Of a stretch of 64,000 bases of DNA, positions 9,960 to 19,477 are shown one piece after another. The position numbers were made by a program, and so were the translations under genes. The first letter of the stretch is position 1. Every line of letters starts with the position of its first letter. The stretch comes from Mesostigma viride (taxonomy: Eukaryota; Streptophyta; Mesostigmatophyceae; Mesostigmatales; Mesostigmataceae), in the NCBI GenBank assembly GCA_009746045.1, contig RPFO01001989.1, forward strand, positions 1 to 64,000, in the 5' to 3' direction. Below the pieces are notes generated by a model that saw only the letters and a list, made by a program, of their open reading frames with translations, ran no database searches and had not been told where the DNA came from.

Positions 9960-11060
9960 ATGAGCAGCCCGCTGTTCACTGACGCCGAGATGCTCGAGAT
10001 CTCTCAATGGATGACCCTCCATCCAAATGTCCCACGAGAGTTCATTGAGGCAGCCATGCTCTACTGTAAGAAGAAGCCACTCACAGGGAAGACAAGGCGC
10101 GCCATGAAAAGGGCATCGGCGAAAATTGAGGAAGGCGTCGTCAAGGTTTTTGGGACAAACGAAATTACTTCTGAGCTATTGTCAGAAGAAGTGGCCGATG
10201 AAGGAGTTCATCCAGGAAACGCTGACACTCACTCTTCGCACGGAGAACCGAACTCGCGGGACGCTAGTGGATCCGGTATGGGACATCCCGGCGGGCTCCT
10301 TGACGATTATCACGACGTCGGGCTTACCCTCATGACCATCCCGTTTGAACAGACTCACATCAGCGAAGGAAACCGATACTTCACTGTCCGTTTGTCTGGC
10401 AGCGAGTCCCCTACGAAGGTGACCTTGCCGCTCGGCTCGTACACGACTATCGAAAACCGAAAAAACATAGAGGAAGCTTTGAAGGCGGTAGATCCTGGGT
10501 TCTCGGTCACGTACAACAGGGCGACTAGTCTTTTTACCGTGACAAATGCCACCGAGTTCTCTGTCGCGGTGGATGAGCCCACGGGCCGGGTGTTGGGGCT
10601 CATGGAAGGATCATATCCTTTCACAGGTGTCCTCGCTAGCAACCGGCCAGCAACGAATGGGAGACTGAGAATGGTGTATGTATACAGCGACATCGTTCGA
10701 GGAAACGTGATATCATCGTCGACAGGCACGGGATATGGAGGCCTTTTGGCCGTCTGTCCCAACATGTCGCAGTTCTTAGAACCCATTGTTTGGCAGGCAG
10801 CGACCCCTTTGTGGCAGCATCTCAAGGACTCTCCCAGCAACATCACGATCCGACTGCTCGACGAGGACGACGCTCCTATAACTGTCTACTCGGATTGGGC
10901 TCTTCAGCTCTCCTTCCGCATAAGCCCTCAGAAGGCGATGGGAATAGAGGCGAGGAAGATCGGGAGCGTTTTGAAGTATATGGCCCTTGACAGGACCGTC
11001 CAGCCACAAACCAGATTTATTTCTCAGCCATCTAGTACTATCGAGGACGATGAAAGTTAA
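9960..11060 (+). CDS. Penton-like minor capsid protein
   Basis: 366 residues, intact. Residues about 1-90 are helical and charged. After a G/S/H-rich linker, about 120-345 is a beta-rich domain with the sequence YVYSDIVRGNVISSS near residue 240 and a following LLAVCP. This resembles the conserved 'YxYxDIVxxxxxGdxxxxLLxxxP' stretch of single-jelly-roll penton/minor capsid proteins of Polinton-like viruses. In virions the penton closes the icosahedral vertices beside the double-jelly-roll hexon. Position two genes before the major capsid gene supports this. Its last codons overlap the ATG of the next gene at 11050. Confidence 0.7.
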   Translation: MSSPLFTDAEMLEISQWMTLHPNVPREFIEAAMLYCKKKPLTGKTRRAMKRASAKIEEGVVKVFGTNEITSELLSEEVADEGVHPGNADTHSSHGEPNSRDASGSGMGHPGGLLDDYHDVGLTLMTIPFEQTHISEGNRYFTVRLSGSESPTKVTLPLGSYTTIENRKNIEEALKAVDPGFSVTYNRATSLFTVTNATEFSVAVDEPTGRVLGLMEGSYPFTGVLASNRPATNGRLRMVYVYSDIVRGNVISSSTGTGYGGLLAVCPNMSQFLEPIVWQAATPLWQHLKDSPSNITIRLLDEDDAPITVYSDWALQLSFRISPQKAMGIEARKIGSVLKYMALDRTVQPQTRFISQPSSTIEDDES

Positions 11061-11406
11061 TTTTGGAGCAATCGGAAACGTGGCTAGACGCGTGGGAGAG
11101 TTTGCCGGCAACGCTATCAAGAGGGTCGGCGACGGGGCGGCCATCGTGTCAGCTGTCAAGAAAGCCGGGCACGTCGCTGGCGAAGTCATCTCAAAAATTG
11201 GCGACGGGGCGCGGGCTGCCAAACAGGCGGCGGGCATTGTCGATTCCGCGCTCGGACACATCCCATCCAACATGATCGCGAAGAGTACGCTGCTCGGGAA
11301 AGCGTACTCGGTCGCAAACACTGGTCTGAGCGCCTTGTCCAACCTCGAAAGACGGGTTGATGGAGCGAAGGTAAAAAATCCCATACTCGGCCAGCTTCTT
11401 CAGTAA
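11050..11406 (+). CDS. Small amphipathic Ala/Gly-rich protein, possibly pVI-like
   Basis: 118 residues from the ATG at 11050, which overlaps the end of the penton gene by 11 bases. The frame is open upstream to 10987, but the overlap start is the natural one. The sequence is a chain of amphipathic, cationic helices with two GDGA-type repeats (KRVGDGAA and SKIGDGAR) and no cysteine. Such proteins between penton and hexon genes in adenovirus-like and Polinton-like viruses can be membrane-lytic or capsid-cementing. That role is inference from composition and position. Confidence 0.65.
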   Translation: MKVNFGAIGNVARRVGEFAGNAIKRVGDGAAIVSAVKKAGHVAGEVISKIGDGARAAKQAAGIVDSALGHIPSNMIAKSTLLGKAYSVANTGLSALSNLERRVDGAKVKNPILGQLLQ

Positions 11407-11421
11407 AAATATCTCATTCGA

Positions 11422-12729
11422 ATGTATACACAATCTATGGCTTCGGACAATTCCTGGTACTCGCGCGCTATCCCCAAGTCCATGCAATACCTCGTGAAGG
11501 CGCTGGGTCAGCACACGACTCAACGAGTCCATCTCAGCACCCTCTCAGCAAGCGACGGCATCAAACAAGGGTCTGTGGTCGCGGTCCGCCTCCCCACGTC
11601 CGGGTTCGTGGACTTGCACTCCTTCGCAATGTTTTTCACGGGGACCCCCACGACCACGGCGGGGTTCGCAAAGTTCCCCGCGTACACGTCCTCCATCATC
11701 AGGCGCCTCGAGGTACTGGCAGGAGGTCAGACCGTCGACAGCATCAACGACTACTCCCAGCTGTTCCATACGCTGCTCTCGGTGCACGGCGGTGTCGAGT
11801 ACAATCTCGCGCAGGCTCCCGCTGGTTGGTCGAAGAATAACAACATCGTCACCGCTGACGTGGCTGGCACTCTCACAAACAACGTGAAGGCAAACACCGC
11901 AGTGGACGGCGTCATTGACCACTTTTTGGGATTCCTGAGCGGCGAGCCTCGGATCGTGGATCTGAGTCTCTTCCCCCCCATCGAGATCCGAATCACACTC
12001 ATGGACGGAGGGGTGATGCTCCTAGCGTCGCAGGCAGCTGCTGCTGGCGATGGCATCGTGGCCGTTCCAGCAGCGACAGGTGTTGGTTTCGAACTGAGCA
12101 ACATCCACTTTAGCATCGACACGTACAGGTTCCAAGAAGATATCGTGGGCCAGATTTTCTCGTCCAGGCTTGCCGAGGGTGGAACTCTCTCCTTCAAGTG
12201 GCGGACGTGGCAGTCTACCAAACAGTCGCTCGGGACTCGCACTCCCTATGCCATCAAGGCGTCGCTGTCTTCCGCGTCCGCCAGCAAACTCCTGGCGATT
12301 CAGGTTGCTGCCGGCGCGGACGTGACCAACGCATCTGGCAATACGATGTTCAATCACATCGCGGATGGTATGACTTCCTACCAATACGACATCAACGGAT
12401 CCAACCTGGCGCCTGGATACCGTACGAACGCAACGGAGGCGTGGATCAATCTGTTGTCTGCGTTCGGTGACCAAGGGAATGTTTTGTCCTGTGTCCGTGA
12501 GGGCATGACTCCTACCACGTGGCTAAACAACAACTTCACGATGGCGTGTCACCTTAATATGCCATGTGCCGGTCCAGAGTACATGAGCGGCCTTGACCTT
12601 CGTGGCACGGCATCGGTGGTCACGCTGCGAGTCGAGAAGGGAGCAACGGACTGTATTTCCTACCTCTTCACGGAATGCGAATCGAAGATGGACATTGCTG
12701 CAGGCAGGCAGGCAGCCGTGTACCTCTAA
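11422..12729 (+). CDS. MCP: Major capsid protein, double jelly-roll
   Basis: 435 residues, intact, starting at the ATG 15 bases after the previous stop (an internal Met at codon 6 is an alternative start). The N-terminal part (SMQYLVKALGQHTTQRVHL), the FFTGTPTTT segment, the RRLEVLAGGQTVDSINDY segment and RIVDLSLFPPIEIRITLMD are what is expected of a PLV hexon: two beta-sandwich domains with T/S/G-rich loops. It would form the trimeric capsomers of the icosahedral shell. Length is somewhat short for the family (often about 450-600). A TATA-like AAAAATATCTC lies directly upstream. Confidence 0.82.
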   Translation: MYTQSMASDNSWYSRAIPKSMQYLVKALGQHTTQRVHLSTLSASDGIKQGSVVAVRLPTSGFVDLHSFAMFFTGTPTTTAGFAKFPAYTSSIIRRLEVLAGGQTVDSINDYSQLFHTLLSVHGGVEYNLAQAPAGWSKNNNIVTADVAGTLTNNVKANTAVDGVIDHFLGFLSGEPRIVDLSLFPPIEIRITLMDGGVMLLASQAAAAGDGIVAVPAATGVGFELSNIHFSIDTYRFQEDIVGQIFSSRLAEGGTLSFKWRTWQSTKQSLGTRTPYAIKASLSSASASKLLAIQVAAGADVTNASGNTMFNHIADGMTSYQYDINGSNLAPGYRTNATEAWINLLSAFGDQGNVLSCVREGMTPTTWLNNNFTMACHLNMPCAGPEYMSGLDLRGTASVVTLRVEKGATDCISYLFTECESKMDIAAGRQAAVYL

Positions 12730-12757
12730 AAAATATATACGTGTGTAATGACAAACG

Positions 12758-12928
12758 ATGGACTACTTTCGAGACCCTAGCATCACAGCTAATCCGTTTA
12801 ACAGGTTGAAGTTGATTTTTGACATTCCTGAAATGGCAGATTCTGGTCTGTCCATGACAATGCCAGCTAGACGAGCATTGCCCCTTCTCCCCACCTTCAA
12901 GTATCCGCTACCAAACTCTAAAAAATAA
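12758..12928 (+). CDS. Small PLV protein, 56 residues
   Basis: A short ORF begins MDYFRDPSITANPFNRLKL and ends PLPNSKK before the TAA at 12926-12928. It sits 28 bases after the major capsid gene, with AAAAAATATATACG upstream as a possible promoter. The N-terminal part is polar and the C-terminal part proline-rich. It is compactly spaced between two larger virion genes, which argues it is real. Function unknown. Confidence 0.5.
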   Translation: MDYFRDPSITANPFNRLKLIFDIPEMADSGLSMTMPARRALPLLPTFKYPLPNSKK

Positions 12929-12954
12929 TGTGACGATGATATTATATTAGCTCC

Positions 12955-14644
12955 ATGTCGTTTGATTATGGTATTTGTCCTGCTTTGATTCGCAAGAAGC
13001 GCAAACCGGCAAGGACAGCGCCGTCAATCACGTTAACAACTACACACGGACTGTATCCTAGCGCGGTACCGATTACAATGACAGCAGCATTCAGCGAAAC
13101 AGTCACCGGGTTCACCTTGGGTGATATCGTTGTCATAAATGGTACTGCATCTGGTTTAACGGGTAGCGGCGCCTCTTACACATTCTCTGTGACTCCAGCT
13201 GTAGCTTATTCACTGACAACAGTCACTGTTGGAGGGAACGCAGCAAGCAGCGTGCTAGGAACCGGCAACACCGCAGCAACTCCGTTAGTCTTCACGTATT
13301 CGCCACCTCCAACGGTAACCCTCGCGACGACCGCGGGCTTGACGCCATCCTCATCACCCGTGGACGTGACAGCCACGTTCAGCAGGTCGGTGACGGGGTT
13401 CGCGTTGGGCGATATCACCGTGACCAACGGGACCGCCGCCAACCTGACCGGAAGTGGGGCGTCGTACGCCTTCCAAGTGACGCCAACCATCGCCAATTCT
13501 ACCACAAACGTTAGCGTGGGCGCGGGCACTGTTGTGGACGCATCGACAGGGAACGCCAACGCGGCTCTAACACACTGTCGTTCACGTACTCGGCAAATCC
13601 GTCGGTGACTCTTGCGTCCGGAACTCCGACGGGTGCTGTTTATCCGATCACGGCCACTTTTAGCACATCGGTCACTGGGTTCACGTTGGGCGACATCGCC
13701 GTGACCAACGGAACCGTGTCCAACTTGCTGGGAAGCGGTGCCACGTACACATTCGATGTGACCACTACCATGTCGGACTTCACGACGACGGTAAGCGTGG
13801 GCGCGGGCGCCGTGACGGGCGCAACGTCAGGGCTTGGAAATGCATCATCCAACACGCTGTCATTCACGTACTATTACAACCCGGCAACAGACCCAGCGTT
13901 GTTTGCGTGGTACGACCCGTCAGACAGCGCCACGGTGTTCAGCGACACGACGGGGACTGCCGTCCATAGCGCAGCGAACGGGAATGTGATGCGGATGAAC
14001 GACAAGGGGCCGAACGGGTACCACATGACTCAGGACACTTCCGCCAAATGTCCGACGTTGGCAACGACGGAACTGAACTCGAAACAATCCCTTCGCTTTA
14101 TCAACTCGCGCGCGGGCTACTTAACGTCCGCAAGCACCTTTTGGGGGGCGATCGGGACCAACACGAGCATCCTCCTAGTCGCCAAACAGCTAACGACTGC
14201 GACGTATCCAGTAGTAGGGGGTATACGGGTGTCAGAGGGTATATGCTTGGGTCGTCAAATAACAATAGTTATGTAGTAGTGTACCATCCAGATGTACAGG
14301 CCGTTGCCATCTTCCCTCCCAATAATGTATACGAACTCGTGTGCACCAGGGCGGAATTCTTCGACAACGTACCACACGTCATGGCGATTTCATGCAACAG
14401 CAGCACAAATGAGTTTGTCACCCGCTTCGATGGAAGAGCTGGTTATAATAGAATTGGATCGGACCCTACGACTGGTTCAGGAAATCTCTCTATCGGAGGA
14501 GAATCGAGCAACGCAAGTCGTGCCTTCGATGGGTGGATTGGCGAGATCCTAATCTACAACACCGCCAAAACGTCAGCGGAGCTTGAACGGATCCGCGGGT
14601 ACCTCGTGGCCAAGTGGGGCACTCCCGCCGCCATCCCAGCGTAG
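12955..14644 (+). pseudogene. Fibre/receptor-binding protein: Ig-like repeats plus LamG-like lectin domain, two frame breaks
   Basis: Three consecutive frames carry one protein. The first (12955 to about 13563) holds two Ig-like repeats, each with VTGFxLGDI and a VxNGTA..LTGSGASY pattern, as in bacterial Ig-like cell-surface domains. A shift near 13563 leads to a third repeat. After it comes a concanavalin/LamG-like domain that begins PALFAWYDPSDSATVFSD and contains MNDKGPNGYHMTQ. A second shift in the G-run near 14215-14220 leads to the end of the lectin domain, which has DGWIGEILIYNTAKTSAELERIRGYLVAKWG-type spacing (positions 14530-14625). This architecture fits a spike that recognises host glycans. 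The breaks may be real decay or sequencing errors. Confidence 0.7.
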
Positions 14645-14677
14645 AAACTATTATCTCTTCCAATTTGTAATAAAGCA

Positions 14678-15187
14678 ATGGAATACCCCACCTATTATCA
14701 AATAGTGCTTGATTCCAATGCCTCTGAAAACGTGATTGACTCCACCACCGGGTTACGTCAATTTAGAATCAAACCAGACCCGAGGGCGCCCATCATTGAC
14801 AGTACATGGCGTGGTGGTGTGCATTATGCCTACGTTGACGCAGTACCTTTTGATGAGGACCATGCTATTGTCGGGCTTGTTTCCCCGAGTTTCTCCGGTG
14901 GTGAGCATAACCAACAGGATTGCATTGTTTTATGCACAGAGACTGTCAATGCTGGATCAGACGGGGACATCTTTTCTTACGCCATGATCAACGAACACGC
15001 GTTTTTTAACTTAAAGAACCCACACCTGTTCAGAAACGGAAGACATATTACGGTAGGAGCGTCGTACATTGACAGACTTGACGGAAACGAGACTCAATTC
15101 CCCCCGTTGCAGACGAATGGTTTTTTGTGCATCCTACGTTTTGAAAAGATTCGCGGGTTCAATAAGTGCAATTGTCATGGCAAGTAA
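14678..15187 (+). CDS. Conserved-looking PLV virion protein, 169 residues
   Basis: An intact ORF starting MEYPTYYQIVLDSNAS, with TTGTAATAAAGCA just upstream. It is mixed alpha/beta with a beta-rich middle and a C terminus ending FNKCNCHGK (two close cysteines). No transmembrane segment or enzyme motif is seen. It could be a second small jelly-roll or cement protein, as it follows the fibre gene in the virion cluster. I do not recognise the family. The next ORF starts at 15177, inside its last codons. Confidence 0.6.
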   Translation: MEYPTYYQIVLDSNASENVIDSTTGLRQFRIKPDPRAPIIDSTWRGGVHYAYVDAVPFDEDHAIVGLVSPSFSGGEHNQQDCIVLCTETVNAGSDGDIFSYAMINEHAFFNLKNPHLFRNGRHITVGASYIDRLDGNETQFPPLQTNGFLCILRFEKIRGFNKCNCHGK

Positions 15188-15380
15188 TTTCTACGAATTA
15201 TATATGGGTGGTTGCTTCGGAAAATTCACTCTCGTGGACACTCTAGAATCTTCGTTCAGGCGCTTGACGAGTGACCCAGTTGATTACTCGCACGCTTACG
15301 AGTCTTTTTACCTAAATTCACGCCCCAGAACTCGCCACGTGGTAGAGGCCACCTTAGACTTGCATCGCTCCGAAATTTAG
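15177..15380 (+). CDS. Small PLV protein, 67 residues
   Basis: The ATG at 15177 lies within the end of the preceding gene (11-base overlap), typical of translationally coupled compact virus genes. The product begins MASNFYELYMGGCFGKF and ends with a TAG at 15378-15380. It is soluble and rich in R, S, Y and T. Function unknown. Confidence 0.5.
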   Translation: MASNFYELYMGGCFGKFTLVDTLESSFRRLTSDPVDYSHAYESFYLNSRPRTRHVVEATLDLHRSEI

Positions 15381-15530
15381 CCAAGTTCGACACTTGTACA
15401 AGTCCAGCCACCTTCGCGTCCTGTCCAGGCCGTGCCAGCAGACGTAACGGACCTTGGCACATTGTGCACAAATAGGCAAAATCACGTGCAAGTCACGCAT
15501 CTCACGTTGCCAAGCTCTCTGCCGGTAGCC

Positions 15531-16097
15531 ATGGCTTCCCGAAACGCAGGGCCTTGCGAGAAAGCGCTGGCCACGCTTGGAAAATACCTCGATAGTCTCG
15601 AGGACGGCCAGACAAAGATATCGGACCAACTCTCCACCTGACGCACAAGGTCTCCCTTTTTCCGGAAACGGTGCTGTTGGAGGCACCGGACCTACCTGCG
15701 AGGTCTTCAAGATTCACGACGCCGGATATGACGATGTCGACCGCAAGACGCCAAAATTTGCGTCGAGTGGGTCTACGAGAGGAACGCGGCAAGGCCGAGG
15801 AAGGTCGAGGACCGATGTGAGTGGATTCGCCTCGACCAAGCCGACGGATGCGTTAAGATGGTCGACGAATTCGTCGATGGCTTCTCAAGTCCAAGCGCCA
15901 GCCAGGCATTGCCCCCGTTACCCTCTACAAGGCATGGGAGGAGGCAAAGAAGGGTTTCGAGGACGCAAAGACCGCCACTTCCATGGCAGGAAGAGGAGCC
16001 GCGAGGAAGCGTCAAGCTCCCACGGCCATGTCTACAAGAGGAAGACCGGCTCGAACGTTGTGAAGAGCCAGACTGGAAACTCCAAGGACAAGGAGTA
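15531..16097 (+). pseudogene. Decayed PLV gene near the right end
   Basis: An ATG at 15531 opens a 36-residue charged helix (MASRNAGPCEKALATLGKYL) that stops at 15639. Protein-like fragments then continue in other frames, including RCEWIRLDQADGCVKMVDEF near 15800-15880 and VTLYKAWEEAKKGFEDAKTA near 15920-15980, followed by a basic tail. The fragments suggest one gene of about 190 residues with three or more frameshifts. No family recognised. Confidence 0.4.
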
Positions 16098-16367
16098 GAG
16101 TGTCGTCTTGTTGACGACGGCAACGAGCTTGCCATTTCGCTCTTGTTGAGCTGATAACGAATGTGAACGTGATATAAATTTTAATGAATTCGTTTATGCA
16201 GTATACAACGCGTCAATGCATGCTGAAAACAATTTTCATTCGTCTCGAAATGCAGTTCTAACTACGGGTTTTTAATCCAGAGTAAACCTCTCATGCATCG
16301 ACGCAGGTCGTATGGGATTCTTGCATAGGTCGCCTGAGTTTCCAGAGTAATACACCCTAACACTCTG
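16098..16367. other. Non-coding right end of provirus
   Basis: About 270 bases between the last decayed gene and the right TIR hold no supportable ORF. The sequence is AT-richer than the genes and contains repeated TCCAGAGTAA (16277 and 16340). Confidence 0.4.
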
Positions 16368-16398
16368 CTCACCCCGCCGCGCGGCCCTCGCCGGGTCC
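16368..16398. repeat. Right terminal inverted repeat of provirus
   Basis: Ends CGCGGCCCTCGCCGGGTCC. Its reverse complement matches bases 1-32 with a single one-base gap. Confidence 0.85.
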
Positions 16399-17260
16399 GC
16401 CAACTCCCACGCACTGCTCGACCCTCCAGCACCTTACTAAATTTACTAAGCTAACTACGGGTTTTGGGTTTTCTTTGCGGGAAATTATGCAAGCCTGTGC
16501 ATGCACTCTCACTCACGTCGAATAAAACATTATTTCCAACTGAAAATATCAATTTAGTAGTAAATATAGTTTCCCACGAGAAAACACAGCAAGCCCTCAC
16601 AACCCAGGCCCACCACCACCTGGCAGTCCCGCCACTGCTTGGCAGTCCGCGCCCCTCCGCTGCACCCCCGCTGGCCGGCCCCCATGGCCTTTCCCGTGGG
16701 AGATGGAATTATTGGTCATTTTGCCGTGGGAAACTACGTTTTCATAACCATTTGTCGTGGGAGACTATATTTACTAAGTTTTTTTGGGGTTCTTTTTTTG
16801 GGAAATTCAGGTGTGTTTTTGGTGGTGCACACCTGAATTAATTTCCTAGGAATAAAACCCAAAACCCATAGTAAACGTAGTAAACATAGTTTCCCACGGG
16901 AAATGACTTAGTCCCATATCCCACACGCCTCACCCTCTTATGGCATGGTGGGACTGGATGTCACAACCTCGACCTCATGGCAGGTGGCTTGAATTTCCTA
17001 GAAAAAAAACCCAAAACCCATAGTAAACTTAGTAAATTTAGTCACCCTGGGATGCCAGCATAAGAGTCTACCACCATGGTCACTATAAGGTCACTATAGC
17101 TACCCTGTACCACACAGCACCTGTAGCACCTTGACCTCATGGCAGCTGGCTTGAATTTCCTAGAAAAAAAACCAAAAAACCATAGTAAACTTAGTAAATT
17201 TAGTCACAGTGGGAGGGTGATAGCCAGGGTGGGGGGATGCCGTGGGTGTCTGGAGACGGT
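16399..17260. repeat. Dispersed AACCCATAGTAAAC repeats, possible MITE-like element
   Basis: A motif of the form ACCCAAAACCCATAGTAAAC, followed by TAGTAAATTTAGTC, occurs near 16858, 17010 and 17169, and in inverted orientation near 16450. A degenerate inverted copy (TTTACTAAGTTTTTTTGGGG) is near 16770. The inverted pair at about 16440-16490 and 16840-16885 could be the ends of a small non-autonomous DNA element; the extra direct copies suggest tandem spread. No gene is seen; short ORFs here are not credible. Confidence 0.45.
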
Positions 17261-17316
17261 GTTAGGGTTTAGGGTTTAGGGTTTAGGGTTTAGGGTTTAG
17301 GGTTTAGGGTTTAGGG
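17261..17316 (+). repeat. Interstitial telomeric tract, (TTTAGGG)8
   Basis: Eight head-to-tail 7-mers, the first degenerate (GTTAGGG), then seven perfect TTTAGGG units. This is the Arabidopsis-type telomere repeat used by most plants and many green algae. It lies about 860 bases outside the PLV right end and is followed by ordinary sequence, so it is internal rather than a chromosome end. Confidence 0.9.
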
Positions 17317-17440
17317 TGATACCCCACCCCAGGCCGCGGTCACTATAGGGTCACTATAGGGGTGGCAGATGCCAGCATAAGGCTGGTGCCCTTCTGTGAG
17401 CCGCGATGACGGAATGATGACGGAATGATGATCCGGAAGC

Positions 17441-18640
17441 TACTTAATTAATTAATTAATTCAGAACATAGCTCCGTTGGGAGGGTTATGTAACACATAG
17501 CCCTGAGAGGGGGCATATGGTTTGTAATACATTCTCGAGGCCCGTGCAGTGGGGCTTGAGGTCAGCAAGAAGACAGAGGCCCTGGCGGTTGGGCTCACCA
17601 ACTCAGCGCCGCCCCTCTATCTCCTAGACGGCTCTCAAGTCCTGTATCGGGACCGCGTTAAGCTGCTGGGCAGCCTGCTCCCCAGCTGCGAGGTTGATGT
17701 GGACCATCGCCTGGCACGCTTAACGTCAGTACCGGGCCCTGTGGCGCAAGCCCCTGGGCAAGATCGAGAAACAGGACCTGTTCAAGGTCCTCGTCCTTCC
17801 TGTTCTCACGTATGGCGCCGAGACGTGGACCCTCACCGCCGACCTGGCCCGCAAGCTGGACGGCGCGGTCACCAGCATGCTGCGTTCCATTTTCAGAGTA
17901 GGATATGCTGCTCATGTCCGCAATGAGGACCTGTACCAGGGCATGCCCTATATCACCAGCACCATTAAGCAACGCCGCCTGCAGCTTGTAGGGCACCTCG
18001 CTCGCACCAACCAGGTAGACACCTCACGTGGCCCCCCCGCAGGACTGCGACCAGCCCAGCCTGGCCGGCACCTCCTGACGTGGGCTGGGCCTAGTGATGT
18101 TAGACGCCGCAAGGCCCGCACCTTCAAGGAACAGCTAGTAGAGGACATGGGGGGCCTCGGCCTCTCCGTGATTTGGAAGAAGATGATGTACAAGGCCAAG
18201 TGGGCCCAGGTCATAGAGGACAATGAGCCCCCCCCAGTGGGGAAGCGCCCGCGTGTGCAATCCCGCGGGAGGCACGCCAGATAGCTCCCCCTCGGGCAGC
18301 GTGCGGCTGCCTAGATAGATGTTGTAGTTAGAATGCTGTTAGATAGATGTAGTATGTAGCCAATGTAGATAGATTAGACCGGTAGGAATGTTTGCACCCA
18401 TCCATCCATCCATCGGGGTTAATGCTCCGTGACTCCCCAACGGGAGCACGAGTCTAATTAATTAATTAATTAATACATTCTGAGCTACAACCTGCAAGTG
18501 GGGGATGTAAACCGCCACCTACTCGGGGTGCACAAGGTGCACCTGCACCACCATGATGTAACATACCTAAAAAGGCCTGGCATGGTGTGGAAGGGGTGGG
18601 CCGGTGGTTCGGCCAGGGTTACTGTCGAACATATGTACCC
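17441..18640 (-). mobile_element. Reversed 3' part of ORF1-only element (family 1), split by a LINE
   Basis: Read on the minus strand, 18640-18482 and 17535-17460 align by eye with the 3' UTR of the intact family-1 copy (about 52680-52860), including the GGGGCATATGG region and the terminal hairpin ACATAGCTCCGTTGGGAG. It ends in TTAATTAATTAATTAATT at 17443-17460. The LINE fragment at 17536-18470 interrupts it. Confidence 0.65.
17536..18470 (+). mobile_element. 5'-truncated non-LTR retrotransposon (LINE) with TSD
   Basis: The plus-strand translation (with one frame change near 17720) is the C-terminal part of a LINE reverse transcriptase: LPVLTYGAETWTLTADLARK at about 17800, MLRSIF, RRLQLVGHLARTNQVDTS and FKEQLVEDMGGLGLSVIWKK up to the stop at 18284. 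A 3' UTR follows, with CATCCATCCATC, a hairpin (TGCTCC...GGAGCA) and an AATTAATTAATTAATTAA tail. The 11-mer TAATACATTCT is present at 17525-17535 and again at 18471-18481, a target-site duplication; because of the TAAT tail the minimum certain TSD is ACATTCT. Confidence 0.75.
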
Positions 18641-19477
18641 ACGAGCCACGAGCCATGCACGAGGTAGCCATGGCTGACGGCGGAGATCATAACTTTCACG
18701 TTTGAGCACCGAATTTAGCCGTGAATTATATCACAATCGACGCGTCTTTCTAAGACGCACATGCTGATATAATTTTCCGAAGCTATTACGCAATAGTAGT
18801 ATATGACGAGCAAAAGCTCCCGATCGACGCAACGCAGCCTGGCGGCTGCGCTCGGCAATGAAAATACGTCTGCAGCTCCGGCTGCAGCTTCGCCATCAGG
18901 GCCGGAAGGCAGTGGTGGTCACACTAGTCGCGCACTGGTGGTCGCCCCGAACCCTCCCGGGCTGTCCTCGCCCTCTGCATCGCCTGACCCAAAGCGCAGT
19001 CGCCCAGGCGAACCTGCACGGCTGGTCTGAGCGTGATTTTGACGTTGCTAGGCTCTTTACCACCTTCGACGTCAACAGGCCTGCCTTTTTCGACATGCCA
19101 CCCATCAAGATACTGGAGCTCGTGTTTTACGGGTCACACGCCTCACTGCTGGCCCTGTGCCAGCAACTCCATCTCAACACCCACTTTTTCCGCAACGGAG
19201 CTGACGGCCGGTTTTCCCCCCGCGTATCTGACGACCCTTCTCCGACCAACCTGGTCGGCTGGTCTCGCCCCCGCCTTCAGCTCGCAGCTCTCTTTACCCT
19301 CGGCCGAGGACCTTCTGCACCCCGCCCCCATCACCGAATCCACCTTCCTCCACCACCTCCACGACACCCTCTCACAGCACGTGACGCCCATCGCTGCAGA
19401 TGTGGCAGCTGTGGGTCGCACGCTGGCTGCTGAGCTTCCCACCATCCCCACCGCCACCGCCACCCTCGAGGATCCTT

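Larger units (their letters stand above)
1..16398. mobile_element. Integrated polinton-like virus (PLV), complete but partly decayed
   Basis: A 16.4-kb unit bounded by 31-32 bp inverted repeats. It carries the PLV hallmark set: an A32/FtsK-type packaging ATPase, a double-jelly-roll major capsid protein, a penton-like minor capsid protein, and remnants of an SF3 helicase and a tyrosine recombinase. Size, termini and content fit the Tetraselmis virus S1-like PLVs and the proviruses known from green algae. The virion genes at 4674-12928 are mostly open. The genes nearest both ends (117-4651 and 15531-16097) are broken by frameshifts. I see no DNA polymerase B gene and no adenain-type protease, so this is a PLV rather than a classical Polinton/Maverick. 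No TSD can be checked because the left flank is outside the window. Confidence 0.85.

Noticed and set aside
17261-17316. A true chromosome end
   Set aside because: The telomeric units are few and followed on both sides by ordinary sequence.
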